Source: Pilasporangium apinafurcum
Lineage: Eukaryota > Oomycota > Peronosporomycetes > Pythiales > Pythiaceae
NCBI GenBank assembly: GCA_001600495.1
Contig: BCKE01000004.1
Span: 316,631 to 380,630, forward strand
DNA: 64,000 nucleotides
Direction of reading: 5' to 3'
The first letter of the stretch is position 1, and each line of letters begins with the position of its first letter. A program made the translations under genes and the position numbers. Shown here piece by piece: positions 11,565 through 23,808 of this stretch. The notes under the pieces were generated by a model. It did not search any database. It saw nothing but the letters and a program-made list of their open reading frames with translations, and was not told the DNA's origin.

Positions 11565-13781
11565 TCAGGAGAACAGAGGACAAGTATCACAGGAGTCGCG
11601 CATGTCATCTTCCGAAATGCGTGGGAGATCATCAATGCTTCTGGACTTGACCATCGCGATGACGGTGTCCTTTGCCGATTGAAGGAACAACCGTCCTACG
11701 AAAGGATATTGTTGCATGAGTTCGACAAACTCCGTTTCGTTCACTTGCCACTTAGTTTCTTCTTGCTCAAAGGTGGAGTTCTTGGTTTGGTGATCATTGA
11801 TGGACTTGAAGAAATATTTGACAAGTGGTTCTGGGCAATCCAGTTTCTTGAAGGCAACTTCAAAGTGCTCACGTGTCAGAACCTCGGATGGCTTCCCAAA
11901 GATCTTCACCAACGCTGCAAAGACAATCTTTGCAAACGCGGGATCACAAGAACGAAGCGCCTTCACACCTTCACAGAAGTCGTGAGCATCAATGTACCCA
12001 TCTTTGTTAACATCCATGAAATTTACAAATGCTTCTTCGTCCACGTAAGGGGATAAGCCAAAACCACGGGACAACAAGTGAGCATTGGTTAGTGGGATGC
12101 GGTCCGTCCCCCGAGAGCAAACCTGACGAATCATCATTTCAATGGTCTTGATGTCCACCAACGCTGAATATTCCTCTTCGTTCACGTCCATCAGCATATG
12201 GCCAACGAACGTTCCCATGTTCACCGACTTACGCGCAAAGTTAAATTGCTGCAACCGTTCCATCGTTTGGCTCAGTTCACGATCGGCATTTGCTTGCACA
12301 ATCCACGGATGTTTCAAGATTTCGTCCACAGTGATGCGTTCCTGCGCACGCACGGCGAGCATTTTCGAGACAAGTTCCTTCGCTGGTTGGGAAATATGTC
12401 CCCAATCTTCGGCATGGAATTGAAAGTCCCCACGTGCGATCTTCAACAAAATCTCCACTTCCGTATCACCGAAAAACGGTGGGTACCCCACTAACAAGAT
12501 GAATAAGATCACACCAGCGCTGAATACATCGGCTGCTTCAGAATACATGTGCGAAGTAATCACTTCAGGTGCGATGTAGCCGACAGTGCCAGCCATGCTT
12601 TTTCCCCGTTCGAGTGGGTTCTGTTTCCCGTTTACCATACGCGCCAAGCCAAAGTCTGTCAGTAAGATCTTCGCATCCTTCTCATTTGATGCGAATAAGA
12701 TATTCTCTGGCTTGATGTCGAGATGAAGGATATTGTGTTGATGAAGTGCTTGTAGTGCAGAGATGAGTTGCTTCATAATCCGTGCGGCATCCGCTTCGCT
12801 GTATCGACCGCGTTGCACGATGCTGTCGTAGAGTTCGCCACCCGCGCACAATTCGAGGATAATATAAATCTTCTCTTGCTCTTCGTAGACCTTGTGAATC
12901 TTAACGAGGTTCGGGTGCTTGATATTATTAGTGATGTTGCGCATAATCTCAACCTCAGCGACTACAGCGTCGCGGTCCTTAAACTTGGAAACATCAATGA
13001 CCTTGACGGCAAATCGCTCACCATTACGCTGGTCGACGAGCTGCTTCACGACACCGTTACCACCGACACCGAGCACGTCACCTACTGTGTAGTGCTGCAG
13101 CCAGACGAGGATGTCGATGCAGTCCGAAAGCGCTTTGCACCATGTGAGTTTGGTCTTGGGGTCCTTGGTTCTAAATACCCACGGCTTTTCGTCGGCGGTG
13201 GGGGTGATCGCAAACGTGAGCGTATCCAGGTCTTCTAGCACCGCGTCAGCTGTGAGATGCACTTGTCGACGTGGCTCTGCGTGTCGCTGCGAGCGTTGTC
13301 CGCGTCGTCTAGAGGTTGATTCCAACTCATAGTACGACAGCACGCGACCATTTAATTCCACGAGCCGCGTTTTCCATTTCTTGCGCCATCGAAAGCCTTC
13401 TTTTTCTAATTCGCCCGTGAGCACAGGCGCCTTGACCCACAACTCTCTGCCACCATGGCGTTCAGTGATAGAGTGAGGTAGCGCTGTAAACGCGCGCTTG
13501 GACGAAGTCGAAGAGCGAGATGAAGAAGATGTATTGGATGTGCTGTGCTGTTGTTGCTGCTGACCGCAGCCTTTCCGGAGCGAGTTTATCATCTTCGGCC
13601 GGCGTCGTTGGTTATTGTTCTTATTGCTGTGTGTGGGCGTGGAGGCACCTAATGTGAGTCGGCCAGCAAGCTGTTTCTCGGCGTCGTCGCAAATCCCACT
13701 ATCGCTGGGACGTTGTTTCTGTTGGGAGAAAAAAGACACGCGTGCTGACGACTGGGGCTTTGTCGACACTAGTTCCATCAT
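11565..13781 (-). CDS. PH domain-protein kinase-EF hand protein (CDPK/CaMK-like)
   Basis: 738 aa, single exon, ATG at 13781. After a low-complexity N-terminus, a PH domain spans about residues 120-225 (LTGELEKEGFRWRKKW to the WCKALSD helix). A CaMK-type Ser/Thr kinase follows (about 231-495): glycine loop GVGGNGVV, ATP Lys260, catalytic HLDIKPEN (Asp355), DFG at 376-378, and APEV. A canonical EF-hand loop DVNKDGYIDAHDF and degenerate EF-like segments lie C-terminal. PH-kinase-EF hand fusions are typical of oomycetes and differ from plant CDPKs, which lack PH. Expected: calcium-regulated, membrane-lipid-recruited kinase. Catalytic residues are intact. Confidence 0.93.
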   Translation of the reverse strand: MMELVSTKPQSSARVSFFSQQKQRPSDSGICDDAEKQLAGRLTLGASTPTHSNKNNNQRRRPKMINSLRKGCGQQQQQHSTSNTSSSSRSSTSSKRAFTALPHSITERHGGRELWVKAPVLTGELEKEGFRWRKKWKTRLVELNGRVLSYYELESTSRRRGQRSQRHAEPRRQVHLTADAVLEDLDTLTFAITPTADEKPWVFRTKDPKTKLTWCKALSDCIDILVWLQHYTVGDVLGVGGNGVVKQLVDQRNGERFAVKVIDVSKFKDRDAVVAEVEIMRNITNNIKHPNLVKIHKVYEEQEKIYIILELCAGGELYDSIVQRGRYSEADAARIMKQLISALQALHQHNILHLDIKPENILFASNEKDAKILLTDFGLARMVNGKQNPLERGKSMAGTVGYIAPEVITSHMYSEAADVFSAGVILFILLVGYPPFFGDTEVEILLKIARGDFQFHAEDWGHISQPAKELVSKMLAVRAQERITVDEILKHPWIVQANADRELSQTMERLQQFNFARKSVNMGTFVGHMLMDVNEEEYSALVDIKTIEMMIRQVCSRGTDRIPLTNAHLLSRGFGLSPYVDEEAFVNFMDVNKDGYIDAHDFCEGVKALRSCDPAFAKIVFAALVKIFGKPSEVLTREHFEVAFKKLDCPEPLVKYFFKSINDHQTKNSTFEQEETKWQVNETEFVELMQQYPFVGRLFLQSAKDTVIAMVKSRSIDDLPRISEDDMRDSCDTCPLFS

Positions 13782-15505
13782 TCACGGAGTTCGCGAGTTA
13801 GTTTGTTAGTTCAAGTAGTCGTCTCGTCTTGACCAGTGGCGAGTGAAAAGAAAAATGATGAATGTGCCCATCCATTTTGTCCACCTACCTTTGTCTTTTA
13901 CTATGGAAAGGGTGGCCACTCCGCTTCGTGGGGCCGTGCAGCTCTTTCTTATTGGCTTGAGCTTCACCGAGTAAGCCTGGAGATGATGATGCAGATTCGC
14001 TTGGCCATCATCCTGAAGTAGCACCTATTTGACCTAAACCCCGCAATCGAATTACCATGATTGGATCATAGCCATCATCATCATCTGAGCTTATGAGTTA
14101 ATTAAATCAGTATATTTAATGCATTAAAGAGCTATAATTAAAATATACTTGATATTTACATACCAATAAACTAGGATTACTATATTAAGTTATTTTAAAG
14201 AGCATTGTTAGATTGTTGGTACAGTGCGAACATTCATTCATTCATTAGAAAACAAAAAAAAATAACACCCAAAACAGATTTTTGCGTTTCCGTGTAAAAT
14301 TGCCAGCCGTGACTATTCCTACCCCATGTAAGCACCGTGTCGCTCTCGGATATCATGCTATGAACTCTTCTTTCTTGCTGGATTTTATCCATTACACAAA
14401 ATGAATTTGAGATCGATGGCTATGGTGGCTACATTTTTGCTGGGTACTAAAAGCAAATGATTTAAGCCATGGTTCTTTGTCATTCTACTTGAATCTTTCT
14501 TATCTACCTTTCAAAATTGTGGGTACATAATACTGCAAATTTCAAAAGAATACCATCTCAAAAGTTAACGAATGGGATGGGATGAATAGATTATGTCTTG
14601 CGTCATGGCAATCTAATCCGTTACCAGTCGAATTGTACCACACTGCTTCATTCTCCCTCGTATCCTTCAGTCAATACAACAGACAGTCTAGAAATCATGT
14701 TTGATAGAAATTGTTTGGATGGCTCACAAATGCTAATCAGGTTCATATTTGAAAGCTAAAATTATTCACTTCATGCTGCCGAATCGGAAAATCAATGTAA
14801 AAATTTCCTCTAAAGTCAAGCCATGAGATGGGTGGAAAAGTTATCCACATGCCACTGGCGCAGATTCTTATGCATTCAGAAGTTGACTGAACGGGAGAGA
14901 TATCGATTTCTTCCTCAGGTGTTTGGAGCGAATGGCTCTAAAGTAACATGTTTCATCAATCAACCTTTTCATCCCACTCATGTCTCTTCATTTTGCCCAA
15001 CTGATAACGCTGCTGAGTAAACTGAAGAAAAGTGTAGATAAAAGCCAAAGCACCCGGCTCTGCTCATTCATTTATTCGTCGACGACTCATTTCTATACCA
15101 ATATGCTCTACCAATGTCAAGTATGACGCGCCTTGCATAGCGACACGAGTTGAATTCCTTTAATTTGATGACAAAATGCCACAAGATTCATGACATAAAT
15201 GGCGCTTGTGACAAAATCGATGGTTCGCACGCATGGCAATCTGCCTGTGTCGCCACCTGTTTCAGATCAGCATGTATGCGTGATTGTCTGTTTATTGGCC
15301 ATTCTGGACAAGCGACTGCACGCTGGCGTGTGGTAAGGTTATGAAACAATCCATCCTCATTCATCTGTCTCAGCAGCAGTCGTCACTACATAACATGACA
15401 CTCCAGCGTCGAAATGAAGCAAAATGGAGTCTTGACACGCTCGCATCGGCTCGTCGGCCACATTATTGATGTTCTCCATTCATTCATGCCAAAAAGTTCG
15501 TCAGC
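13782..15505. other. Long AT-rich spacer
   Basis: 1.7 kb between the start of the PH-kinase gene and the 3' end of the LRR-IQ-WW gene. It holds the kinase promoter side and AT-rich sequence around 14100-14300. Only short, unconserved open frames occur (for example 14823-15020 plus). No tRNA, repeat family or clear exon was recognised. Confidence 0.5.
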
Positions 15506-18500
15506 TTATCGAGGAGTCTGAAAGTTTAGTGGGCGGATAAACGTGCTCTCCTGCGTAGTGCGCTTGTAGTAGTACGGATAGCCACTCGCTGGATCCAAAA
15601 ACTTCTCCCAGTCATCATCACCACCACTGCTGATCGTCTCCTGTACTCCCTCTAAGTGCACACGTGGAGTGACAAACCCAGTCGGCCGCGTGTAAGCGCT
15701 TTCTTGTGTCCTGCTGTTGTAATAGTACTCCACATTCTGGGTTGCATCGTAGTACTTGGCCCAGCTATTGTCACCATTCTCAGCTTCCCCTGAGACAGAA
15801 AAGACCGCAGGTGGAATGTACGTGTGCTCTTCTGTTTCTCTGTTATAGAACCAGTCTTGACTACTAGTAGCATCATTGTATCGTTCCCACGTGCCTCGAC
15901 TCTCCACTGGCTGGCGTTTTGGGAACGTCCGGAAGCTCCAACCGTCCATTTCGTCCTGCTCGATCTCTGAGGGCCAGACTGACGGGAAGTCGCCGTCATT
16001 GTAGTCGATGCGTCGGTCGTAAAAATCGTAAATTGTACGGAACGCATGGAATTTCCTCCTACCCCCAGCATGAACGTTGTGCCAGCACTGGTCACAGATG
16101 AAAGTAACAAAGAGTTCGTGATGGTTAGACGATTTTTGTACAATATTTCACCATCTAGCACAAACAAGCAGACGAGATTTACCGTATTGCAAAACATTTC
16201 GCCACAATCGCGACATTCTACGTGTGCAATACTGACTGTAGGAGCTACTGCGAAGCCATCAAATAATAAAAAGATCCAGATGAGTGAATTGCAGTTGGCT
16301 GAAACATCTGCGCCGGTCCGAGGTTGAGAAAAGACTTACAGCAATTCTCGCAGAGAGGCTTCGGCAGCAGATCCAACACATCCTGTGGCCGCCGAAAGCG
16401 TACTTCTCCTGTTGCTTTATTCTATCAAAACATCAACGAGAATAATAGGCGTGATTAATCCCGCATATATGCGCTCCATATTCCCAAGATTTGCACCAGG
16501 ACATGGCCATATGCTACACTTACGTAGTAGAATCTTTGGCCGTTTTCTGGCTGCACAATCTCCTTCCATCGTTTTTTCTTGAGTAATAGCATCTCCCGAT
16601 ATTGCTTGCGTCCTCTTCGACCACGGTAATGTGCCTGCACGCGCGTCGCAGCCCGATGATGCATCTTTAGCTCTGCTATGAGTTTTTCCATCGCAAATTG
16701 CTTTATTGCTGCCATTTGTTGTCGCGATCGTTTGCCACGCCAATTCGTTTGCACCATCAGCGCCGCTTGTACCATTCGCTGCTGTGCTTGTTGGTGCATC
16801 AGACGCAGCAACTTGGCATCATCCTGCCCTTGTTTACGTTTCCAGGCCCCCTGTAGTTTTGTTGCAGCCTCATATTCTTCTTTATGGCGCCGGGCGAGCA
16901 GTGCCAGTTGTCGAGAATTCCAGCGTTTCTTGTTTCGCCAACGCCGTTGGATCTTGAAGGCTGCATCATTTAGTTGCTTAGCACGGATTATCCGTGCGCG
17001 GAGCTCTTTTTGGGCGCGTCGACGACGCACAAGCTTCTGTATCATCAACGCCGCATCCTCTTGACGTTTTTGCTCTTTGCGGAGCTGCTGACGCTTCCGA
17101 TTCACCTCCTGCCGCGCTGCACGCGCACGAAACAGGGTCTGCATCTTGTTAGCGGCCGCATCTTCTTCCTTTTTCTGTGCGAGCGTCGCAGCGTGTCGTA
17201 AACTCAATCGGTTGCGTGCCTGCTTGCGCCGCCACTGCCGCTGGATGAGCGTCGCTGCACGGTGTAGTTTTTCTTCATATGCGAGTCTGCGTAGGTGTCG
17301 GCCATGCAGACGCACACGCAGTTGTCTTCGGCGCCACGCCAATTGAATAAAGCGAGCAGCCTCATGAATCTGTTCTTGATAGCGTAGAATGCGCAGTTGT
17401 GCGACATCTTTCATCGCTTTTCGCTGTCGGTAAATGGACTGAATGAGCTTTGCAGCATGGGTTTCCTTGTTGAATTGCAGTCGACGGATGATTGCAGCTT
17501 TCCGCGCCTGTCGGCCTCGATACACACTCTGTAGGCGGGTAGCGACCCACTCAATGAGTTTCTCTTCGCGTTTCTGCTGTGCACGTCGGCGCGCGACACA
17601 TGCACGATACATACACTGGATATAAATCGCAGCTCGCCAGCAATCGCCGTATTCTTCAATGAACAGCCAGTCTTCGGCGCGGTGCTTGGGCATCATCCCC
17701 TTAAACTGGTCGGTGTGGCTATACCTGGTAAATTTCCATTGCGACTCCAAAGATTTGATCGAAAAAGAGCGAATTTGCGAACATCCTGTGAGGTCCAAGA
17801 GCAGCAGCTTCGTACACTTTTCTGCTACCCATGAAAGCCCTGTTTCGGAAATCTGGGAAAGCTCTCGTAACCACAAGTATCGTAATGTGACTGCCATTGG
17901 TGATTCGACGAGCGTAAGAATGCCGATATCGGTAATACGTACACATCCTGAGACGTCCAGTTCACGGAGACAAGGGGCGGACAAGCTGAGGTACTTGAGC
18001 ATTGTATCGGATATGCACGGGCAATTTCGTAAGCGCAGTGTCACTAAGCGAGTTAAGACAGAAATAGTTGACTCGATTGTTGAACCTGTTTGAGTGTTGA
18101 ATTGACCTTCATCGTGATGATGATGGTGGTGGTGGTCGGCTGAAACAGTCACCAGATGGAACGCCCGATCACTAATTTTCTCGCAATCGCTCATGTTTAG
18201 TGATGTCAACTGGCGGCAGTTGGTCAGGATATCGTTGACACCAGTGTTGGTGATACGATGACAACCCACAAGCACTAACACTGATAAATCCGGACATCCG
18301 CTCGCCAATTGGTGCAACGACTTGTCTGTGACCGATGGACAATTGGAAAGATCGATGTGCCGAAGACCATGGCAGTGAGCAGCCAGCGCAGAAATCCCCA
18401 AATAAGATAGATTATCACCACTCGAGCTGTATGCTACCATGTCACTCGAATCCTGCGGGAGATGGACGAGAGTACGAGTGTCTGACAAAAGAAAAACGCC

Positions 18501-20066
18501 AGCGGTATCCAGATACCCCAAGCCAGGGCAACCGAGTGCCACATAGCGAATGCCGACGTCTGATATACGAACGCACTGTCGGATGTTGAGGTGTCGTAGC
18601 TGTACTAGATTTTCACCAAGGGAACGAAGCGAAATGTCCGTGAGTTTCGAACACCTTGAAATATCTAAATGCGTGAGTGCAGGGCATCCAGACACTAACC
18701 AGCTGATTCCGACATCAGTCAGCATATCACAGCCTGTCAGTATAAACGTCTGTAGCATGCGGCACTTTTCTGCAATTGATAACAGCGAAATGTCGTTAAG
18801 CTTGTACTGCAGATCAAACCGCGTGAGATCCAGCAATTCTAGGTTGCCAGCTGAGGCATTGACAAGTGCCACAATGCCTGTGTCTGAGACTTGTCGACAG
18901 CCGCGAAGTTTAAGCTTTTTTAATTTTTGACACGACTTGCCTAGAGTAAGCAACAGCTCGTCTGTTACAGCACCGATAAACGAGAGGTCAAGCGACTCAA
19001 GCGTGGAACAGCCATGAAACACGCGAAGGAGTGCTTGTTCAGGCACACGTACACATCCAGCAACTTCGAGTTCTAGAATACGATGACTAGTAAAGTGGGA
19101 ATTGGCAGGACGATAACGAATATGAAACTTCAATACATTTACCTCGTATTGGTAATCGCAGCTCACCGATGGTGCTGATGGCAGCGCTTTGTAAGCTAGT
19201 GACATAGTTTAGATATATCGCTTGAAGCCCTCGACAGCAACTCACGATATGCCGGACACCAATGTCTGTTAGCTTTTCACATATGAAAAAGTAGGGAGAG
19301 GTCAGTGAACAATTCAAGCCCACTACCAGCCATTTTCATTGTTGTTCTTGTGTCCACGTACTCTCGTAGCCTTGTCCAAACGAATAGTCCTCAAAGATGC
19401 GCAGGAATTTCCGATTTGAACCGCTGCCTCATCGGTGATCTGGTCTCTCAACACATATATGTTATTTAAACTCATCTACACTATGTCTAAGGATACCAGA
19501 GCGCGTTTTCTCTCTTCAGCTTACATTTTCCGCTCCAGATAGGTTAAGCGACACGATCGATAGAGAATATGAAAGCGGTAATGGCATAGCTGAACCTGGA
19601 GTCGAGGCAGTTCGTCGCACTTCAGATCCAGCGGTGGCGGATGACACAAAGTCTGCCAATTGATTAGACAGAGGCGTCTTCGTTGCTGATGTACGATTCG
19701 TCGATTTCTCCATGACACTGTTCTTACGCCCGTTGAGCCGCAACATACATGCGTCTGTAGCCACTACTGACCACAACTAACATCACAAAGTGAAGTGACT
19801 CCAGCAAAAATCAGTCAGACGAGTTGTTTAATTTCTGCGCTTACCGACAGATCCAAGTCCGTGCCCATGAGCACTTCATCCGGAATTTCCTGGTATGCAA
19901 ATGCTGTGTCTGGTTCCGACTCGAACTTTGTGTGTTGTGGCAGCCCGAGACGGACTGAAGTTGGTGAGCAGTTTACGCTATCATCCAGTTTTTGCTTCGC
20001 TAGTGGCAATTTTTGCAGTCGAATGCCGCTGTGGCTCTTCTTGGTGCTAGTTTTCTTGTATCCCAT
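15506..20066 (-). CDS. LRR-IQ-WW-B-box multidomain protein
   Basis: Eight modelled exons (minus strand): 19845-20066, 19525-19776, 19362-19439, 19143-19272, 16524-19072, 16340-16421, 16183-16235 and 15506-16087; 1315 aa. About residues 145-535 are AMN1/F-box-type LRRs of about 26 residues (for example LSGAENITD, LDISRCSKLTD). Eleven IQ motifs follow (about 570-1060; calmodulin-binding type, such as ATRLQSVYRGRQ). Next come a canonical WW domain spanning the fifth splice junction (WKEIVQPENGQRFYY joined to NKATGEVRFRRP), a Cys/His cluster resembling a B-box (CENC, ECRDC, FCNTCW, HNVHAGG), and three WW-like repeats with Tyr in place of the second Trp. A polyhistidine stretch interrupts the LRRs. 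Every junction keeps frame and rebuilds a conserved repeat. Function unknown; likely a calmodulin-linked scaffold. Confidence 0.82.
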
Positions 20067-20791
20067 CAACTACTGCTCTTGTGTTTCGTCATAACATGCG
20101 CGAGACTGCTACATCATTCAATAAAAAAGCAGGTGGTAACTCGTGTGCATATTAATAACCGCCACTCACTGTTGAGATTCGTCGTGGTGGCTAGTGCGTC
20201 AGTCACTTGGCAGACGAAGAAACACTAGTTGCATACATCGTTCAGATGAATGGCCAAATAATTGACAGACTTGACGAGGTTTGACGTATAGTTACGACAA
20301 CTGAATCGGTAGACTGAATTGAGGCGATTGTTAAGATTTTCCAGGATGTACCAACTTCTGGGATGTGCCAATATACAGAATTGCCTGCTCGCATATACTT
20401 CAGAATCTTTTTCAAGGAGGAGACATGGGGCCGACATAACGAAGGCAAGCACCTGTGTTGTGCCAATACCCAACACCCGGTTGTATTTTAGTGTTTGCAT
20501 TATTTTTGTTTTTCTTACCTCTTTCTATCTCATCATTCCTTTTGACATATTTCTACAAACGCGAATTTGTGTTTCTCATTCTCTTCATCAAGCACAGGGC
20601 GAAGGAATAGTGAACAAAAGAAAGCCACGACGCACTAACCTATTTATCCAACGGACGCTCCAGCTGCACCCTTTGCCTGTGTTGTCACTCGTCCTGCACT
20701 TAGTCGAGACAGGGGAACACTATAATAACAATCTCGAACGCTTCTCTGTTGATCGTTCGACGCTTGGTAATTTGGGAGTGTGCTAGAGTTC
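20067..20791. other. Spacer upstream of the LRR-IQ-WW gene
   Basis: 725 bp between the 3' end of the POT transporter and the modelled start of the LRR gene. A minus-strand open stretch at about 20240-20466 encodes a plausible beta-rich segment (GNSVYWHIPEVG, SWKI) but has no clear splice link to the next exon. It could be a missed upstream exon. Nothing else was recognised. Confidence 0.35.
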
Positions 20792-22756
20792 CTATCCTCT
20801 GGATAAGGATATGCTTTCGAATGATGAATGCCGAGGGAGAGAATTGATATCCATGCCATGACTATCTCTTACTGCACCATCGAGTAGCTCGTCATCCGCA
20901 TCAAATCGCGCCATCCCAAACTCCATCCATTGCATCACCACGACGTACCCCACAATATTCACAAAGCTCAGCGCTCCCAACGTGTAGTACATGTATTCGA
21001 AATGGCCATCATTGAGATTTTCTGGAATGTAGTTTTGAAAGAGCAGTGTAAACGTTGACGTAAGATTACTACCCATCGCAACCATAAACAAGTTGATGGC
21101 TTGGCAAGTACTCTTGAGATACACAGGCACTTCCGTGTAGAAAAGTTCGTATGCCGTGACATTGATCAGGCATTCCGCAACAGCGACAAAGATATACATC
21201 GGCACGGCATAGACCCAATATATATCGTTCATCGGCTGGTTCGATCCTGTATCCCGTATGGGTAGACGATCACCATTTTCGTCAATGTAGTACAGTTCGC
21301 CGCTTTGCCTTCGAATCACTTCGAAGGCACCCGACCAAAACATTGTCAGCATGGCCACGATGAGACCTGTGAGCACTTTACCATAAGCACTAGGTGAACG
21401 CCCAAACACCTTCTGATATAATGGGTACATGACACCATCCAGTACCGGGATAAGCAAAATAATCGTCAATGGATCGAAAATACCGAGACTGGCACCAGGT
21501 ACTTGAACGTTATGGTCACCGTCGGAACTAATCCGGAGATCACATTGTTGTGCAATCGACTGGAAATTCGCATCCAGTTGATCGTAAGCACATTCCCAAA
21601 TGATCATGAATGATGCAAACGGGAGCACACGAATCACCATCTTGATCTCGTCCACAGTCTCGTCATTATATTTACCGCCATTCGACGCCTTGGACTTGTC
21701 CATGTAGGCAGTGGTCATGCCGTAACGAATCCACGCGTACATGCCTATAAGGCAGCATGCCACCACTAGATACGATAAGTACTGACCCAGCGACAGCGAA
21801 TCCGATAAAAACGCCGCAAGCAAATTCAATGGAAACGAAACACCGAACGCGACGAGTCCATAATAAAGCATGCGAGCTTCGTAACTGTACTGGCAATTGC
21901 CTTTTACGATCGAGAGCAAATTGGAGAGAGCACTGTCCTGTGCTGCAAAATGCACATACCGTGGTGCACCAAACAAGAACAGCGCGTAGGCGAAGATCAT
22001 AACACCGCCACAGATCGCAAACGTTGCAAAATAGCCGTATTCATTCGGGATCGCGCCTGTACCCTGTACACATAGCACCGACAGGTAGCCGTAGGAGAAA
22101 ATGGCGCCAAGGTTGATCACGATATAGAAATAGCTAAAGAAGTTCTCTTTCTGTGTCACTTCGTTTGGGTCATTTGGATCGAACTGATCGGCGCCAAACG
22201 TGATGACATTTGCCTTGATGGCGCCTGTACCGACTGCTACACCACCAAACAGGCCGATGTGGCAGATGACATTGGCCAAAACGTGATCGCTATCGTCCAA
22301 CATCAAATCTGGATGTGCAGAAACCGTCAACAGCAATGCACCGATAGTGTACCAAATGCCAAACACCCAGAGCGTCTTGAACCGCCCCCATTTCTCATCG
22401 GCAATGTATCCACCAAGCAGCGGACTCAGATAACAAATAGACGTCCACGTACTCTTGAGCGAATTGGACCCGACCTGCGACCAGCCGAGTTTGCCCATGA
22501 AATTCTTTAGCCCTTGGTTGATACCATAGTAGCTTACACGTTCTGCGAATTCAAGGATGAGGATGAACGAACAGACGTGCAATAGCACGTTCTGGAAATG
22601 GCGGTTTCGCTGTTCCCAGGGTCCATCAATGTAGTAGGACGACCCGTCCGCATCGGGCGTGGAGTCGCGGTTGTCTATGCTGCTAGATGTGATGGGCGAT
22701 TCTGCCGCTGACTTGGACTGAGAGCGGGACTGCGTCGAAGACTGCGAGCCGTGCAT
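20792..22756 (-). CDS. POT/PTR-family proton-coupled oligopeptide transporter
   Basis: 654 aa from the ATG at 22756 (the open frame extends further but only through a GTG). After a Ser-rich N-terminus come about 12 hydrophobic segments. The first carries the POT signature ExxER (EFAERVSYYG), which couples proton and peptide transport. LSPLLGGYIADEKWGRF matches the next conserved loop. Members import di- and tripeptides or related solutes using the proton gradient across the plasma membrane or vacuole. Single exon. Substrate cannot be read from the sequence. Confidence 0.92.
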   Translation of the reverse strand: MHGSQSSTQSRSQSKSAAESPITSSSIDNRDSTPDADGSSYYIDGPWEQRNRHFQNVLLHVCSFILILEFAERVSYYGINQGLKNFMGKLGWSQVGSNSLKSTWTSICYLSPLLGGYIADEKWGRFKTLWVFGIWYTIGALLLTVSAHPDLMLDDSDHVLANVICHIGLFGGVAVGTGAIKANVITFGADQFDPNDPNEVTQKENFFSYFYIVINLGAIFSYGYLSVLCVQGTGAIPNEYGYFATFAICGGVMIFAYALFLFGAPRYVHFAAQDSALSNLLSIVKGNCQYSYEARMLYYGLVAFGVSFPLNLLAAFLSDSLSLGQYLSYLVVACCLIGMYAWIRYGMTTAYMDKSKASNGGKYNDETVDEIKMVIRVLPFASFMIIWECAYDQLDANFQSIAQQCDLRISSDGDHNVQVPGASLGIFDPLTIILLIPVLDGVMYPLYQKVFGRSPSAYGKVLTGLIVAMLTMFWSGAFEVIRRQSGELYYIDENGDRLPIRDTGSNQPMNDIYWVYAVPMYIFVAVAECLINVTAYELFYTEVPVYLKSTCQAINLFMVAMGSNLTSTFTLLFQNYIPENLNDGHFEYMYYTLGALSFVNIVGYVVVMQWMEFGMARFDADDELLDGAVRDSHGMDINSLPRHSSFESISLSRG

Positions 22757-23808
22757 CTTGGCATATCCCCCGTCAATCACACACACGCGCACTCCACTTA
22801 TCGTACCGTACACACACCGATTGGAGAGAGAGAAACACCACGCAGATAGAAGAAGCGCTAATTTTCTGTTCCTTGCTTCCTTCCTCTTCCTCCTTCCTTT
22901 TTCCCTGGCTTAGTGTTTCTTTCTTGCGTGCAAAGCGAATACTTGTCTGATATTTTATATCTAAACTAGACAGAATACAATAGGTATATTTTAATATTAT
23001 ACTGTATCAAAGCAGAATATTTCAAAAATATACAGTATATTTCTGGAAACCATTTCAAATGACCAGGGAGATGGGGGAGAGGGGAGATGAGGCGATTGAG
23101 CAATTCGAAGTTAGGTGGCGTCGACAAGAACAGGGAGTGGCGCGCCCTCCCTCCCCCTCTTGTCCACCAATCAGCGCTTTTGAGTGGACAAGGGCTATGG
23201 CAGGATGGCCCAATCAGCAACACAGACCAACGGTAGGGGGAGGGGAAAAGAACCCTAATGAGATACAGATGAGCCCCCATATCTGGAGCCGATTGGTGGG
23301 ATTTGCCTGAAAACTAACGTTATGTTGGAACTGTGTCTCTGTAGGCTCATGAAGAAAAAAAAAAAGGGAGGAAGGTTTGTAATGATCACTACTTCTATTT
23401 GATTAGCACGCCTGGTAAACGAGGAAATTCTTACCCTCCCGCTTTTGGTTTCCTATCCACTCGACTTCCCCACCATCTAAAAGGATACTTCTGTAATGAC
23501 TGGTGGCACACTATCACCTATGGAAGCCTGGCGCATGGTGAATAAGTCAAGTGTGCTGGGCAGTTGATCCGTATATGGGGGTCGGCGTAACCGTCAGTAG
23601 TCAAATCAAACACCAAATATTTGTCACGTATCCACCCTCAGTTAAGTACGAATATATTTGTTCTTGCTGCTAAATACCGGTAATTTACCGGTATCTGACT
23701 TTTTTCTCTCTTTCTTGTCGCAGTGCGTGTCATCTTCCGGTCTCAGCAAAGATGAGATTTGTCCAAAATGAGAGCAGCTATTAAAAGAAAAAATCAGAGC
23801 TGGAGGCG
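22757..23808. promoter_or_regulatory. Divergent promoter region with three CCAAT boxes
   Basis: 1.05 kb between divergent genes. CCAAT pentamers lie at 23167-23171 and 23210-23214, with the reverse form ATTGG at 23292-23296; three within 130 bp suggest NF-Y-type control. The POT-side 5' flank (22840-22910) is a strong pyrimidine run. A perfect 21-nt palindrome sits at 23674-23694 (separate entry). No convincing gene lies within. Confidence 0.45.
23674..23694. repeat. Perfect 21-nt palindrome
   Basis: Arms ATACCGGTAA and TTACCGGTAT are exact reverse complements around a single T. It lies 114 bp before the ATG of the 568-aa protein gene, so it may be a binding site for a dimeric factor or a small 5' UTR hairpin. 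Confidence 0.7.

Noticed and set aside
14823-15020. 65-codon plus-strand frame in the long spacer
   Set aside because: Short, no motif, no splice partners.
20225-20500. Minus-strand open frames with GNSVYWHIPEVG, slightly like a myosin N-terminal SH3-like strand
   Set aside because: No good splice donor or acceptor links it to the LRR gene and no motor domain follows; likeness too short.
20319-20786. 155-codon plus-strand frame
   Set aside because: No domain, hydrophobic pyrimidine-driven composition, overlaps the 3' flank of the transporter gene.
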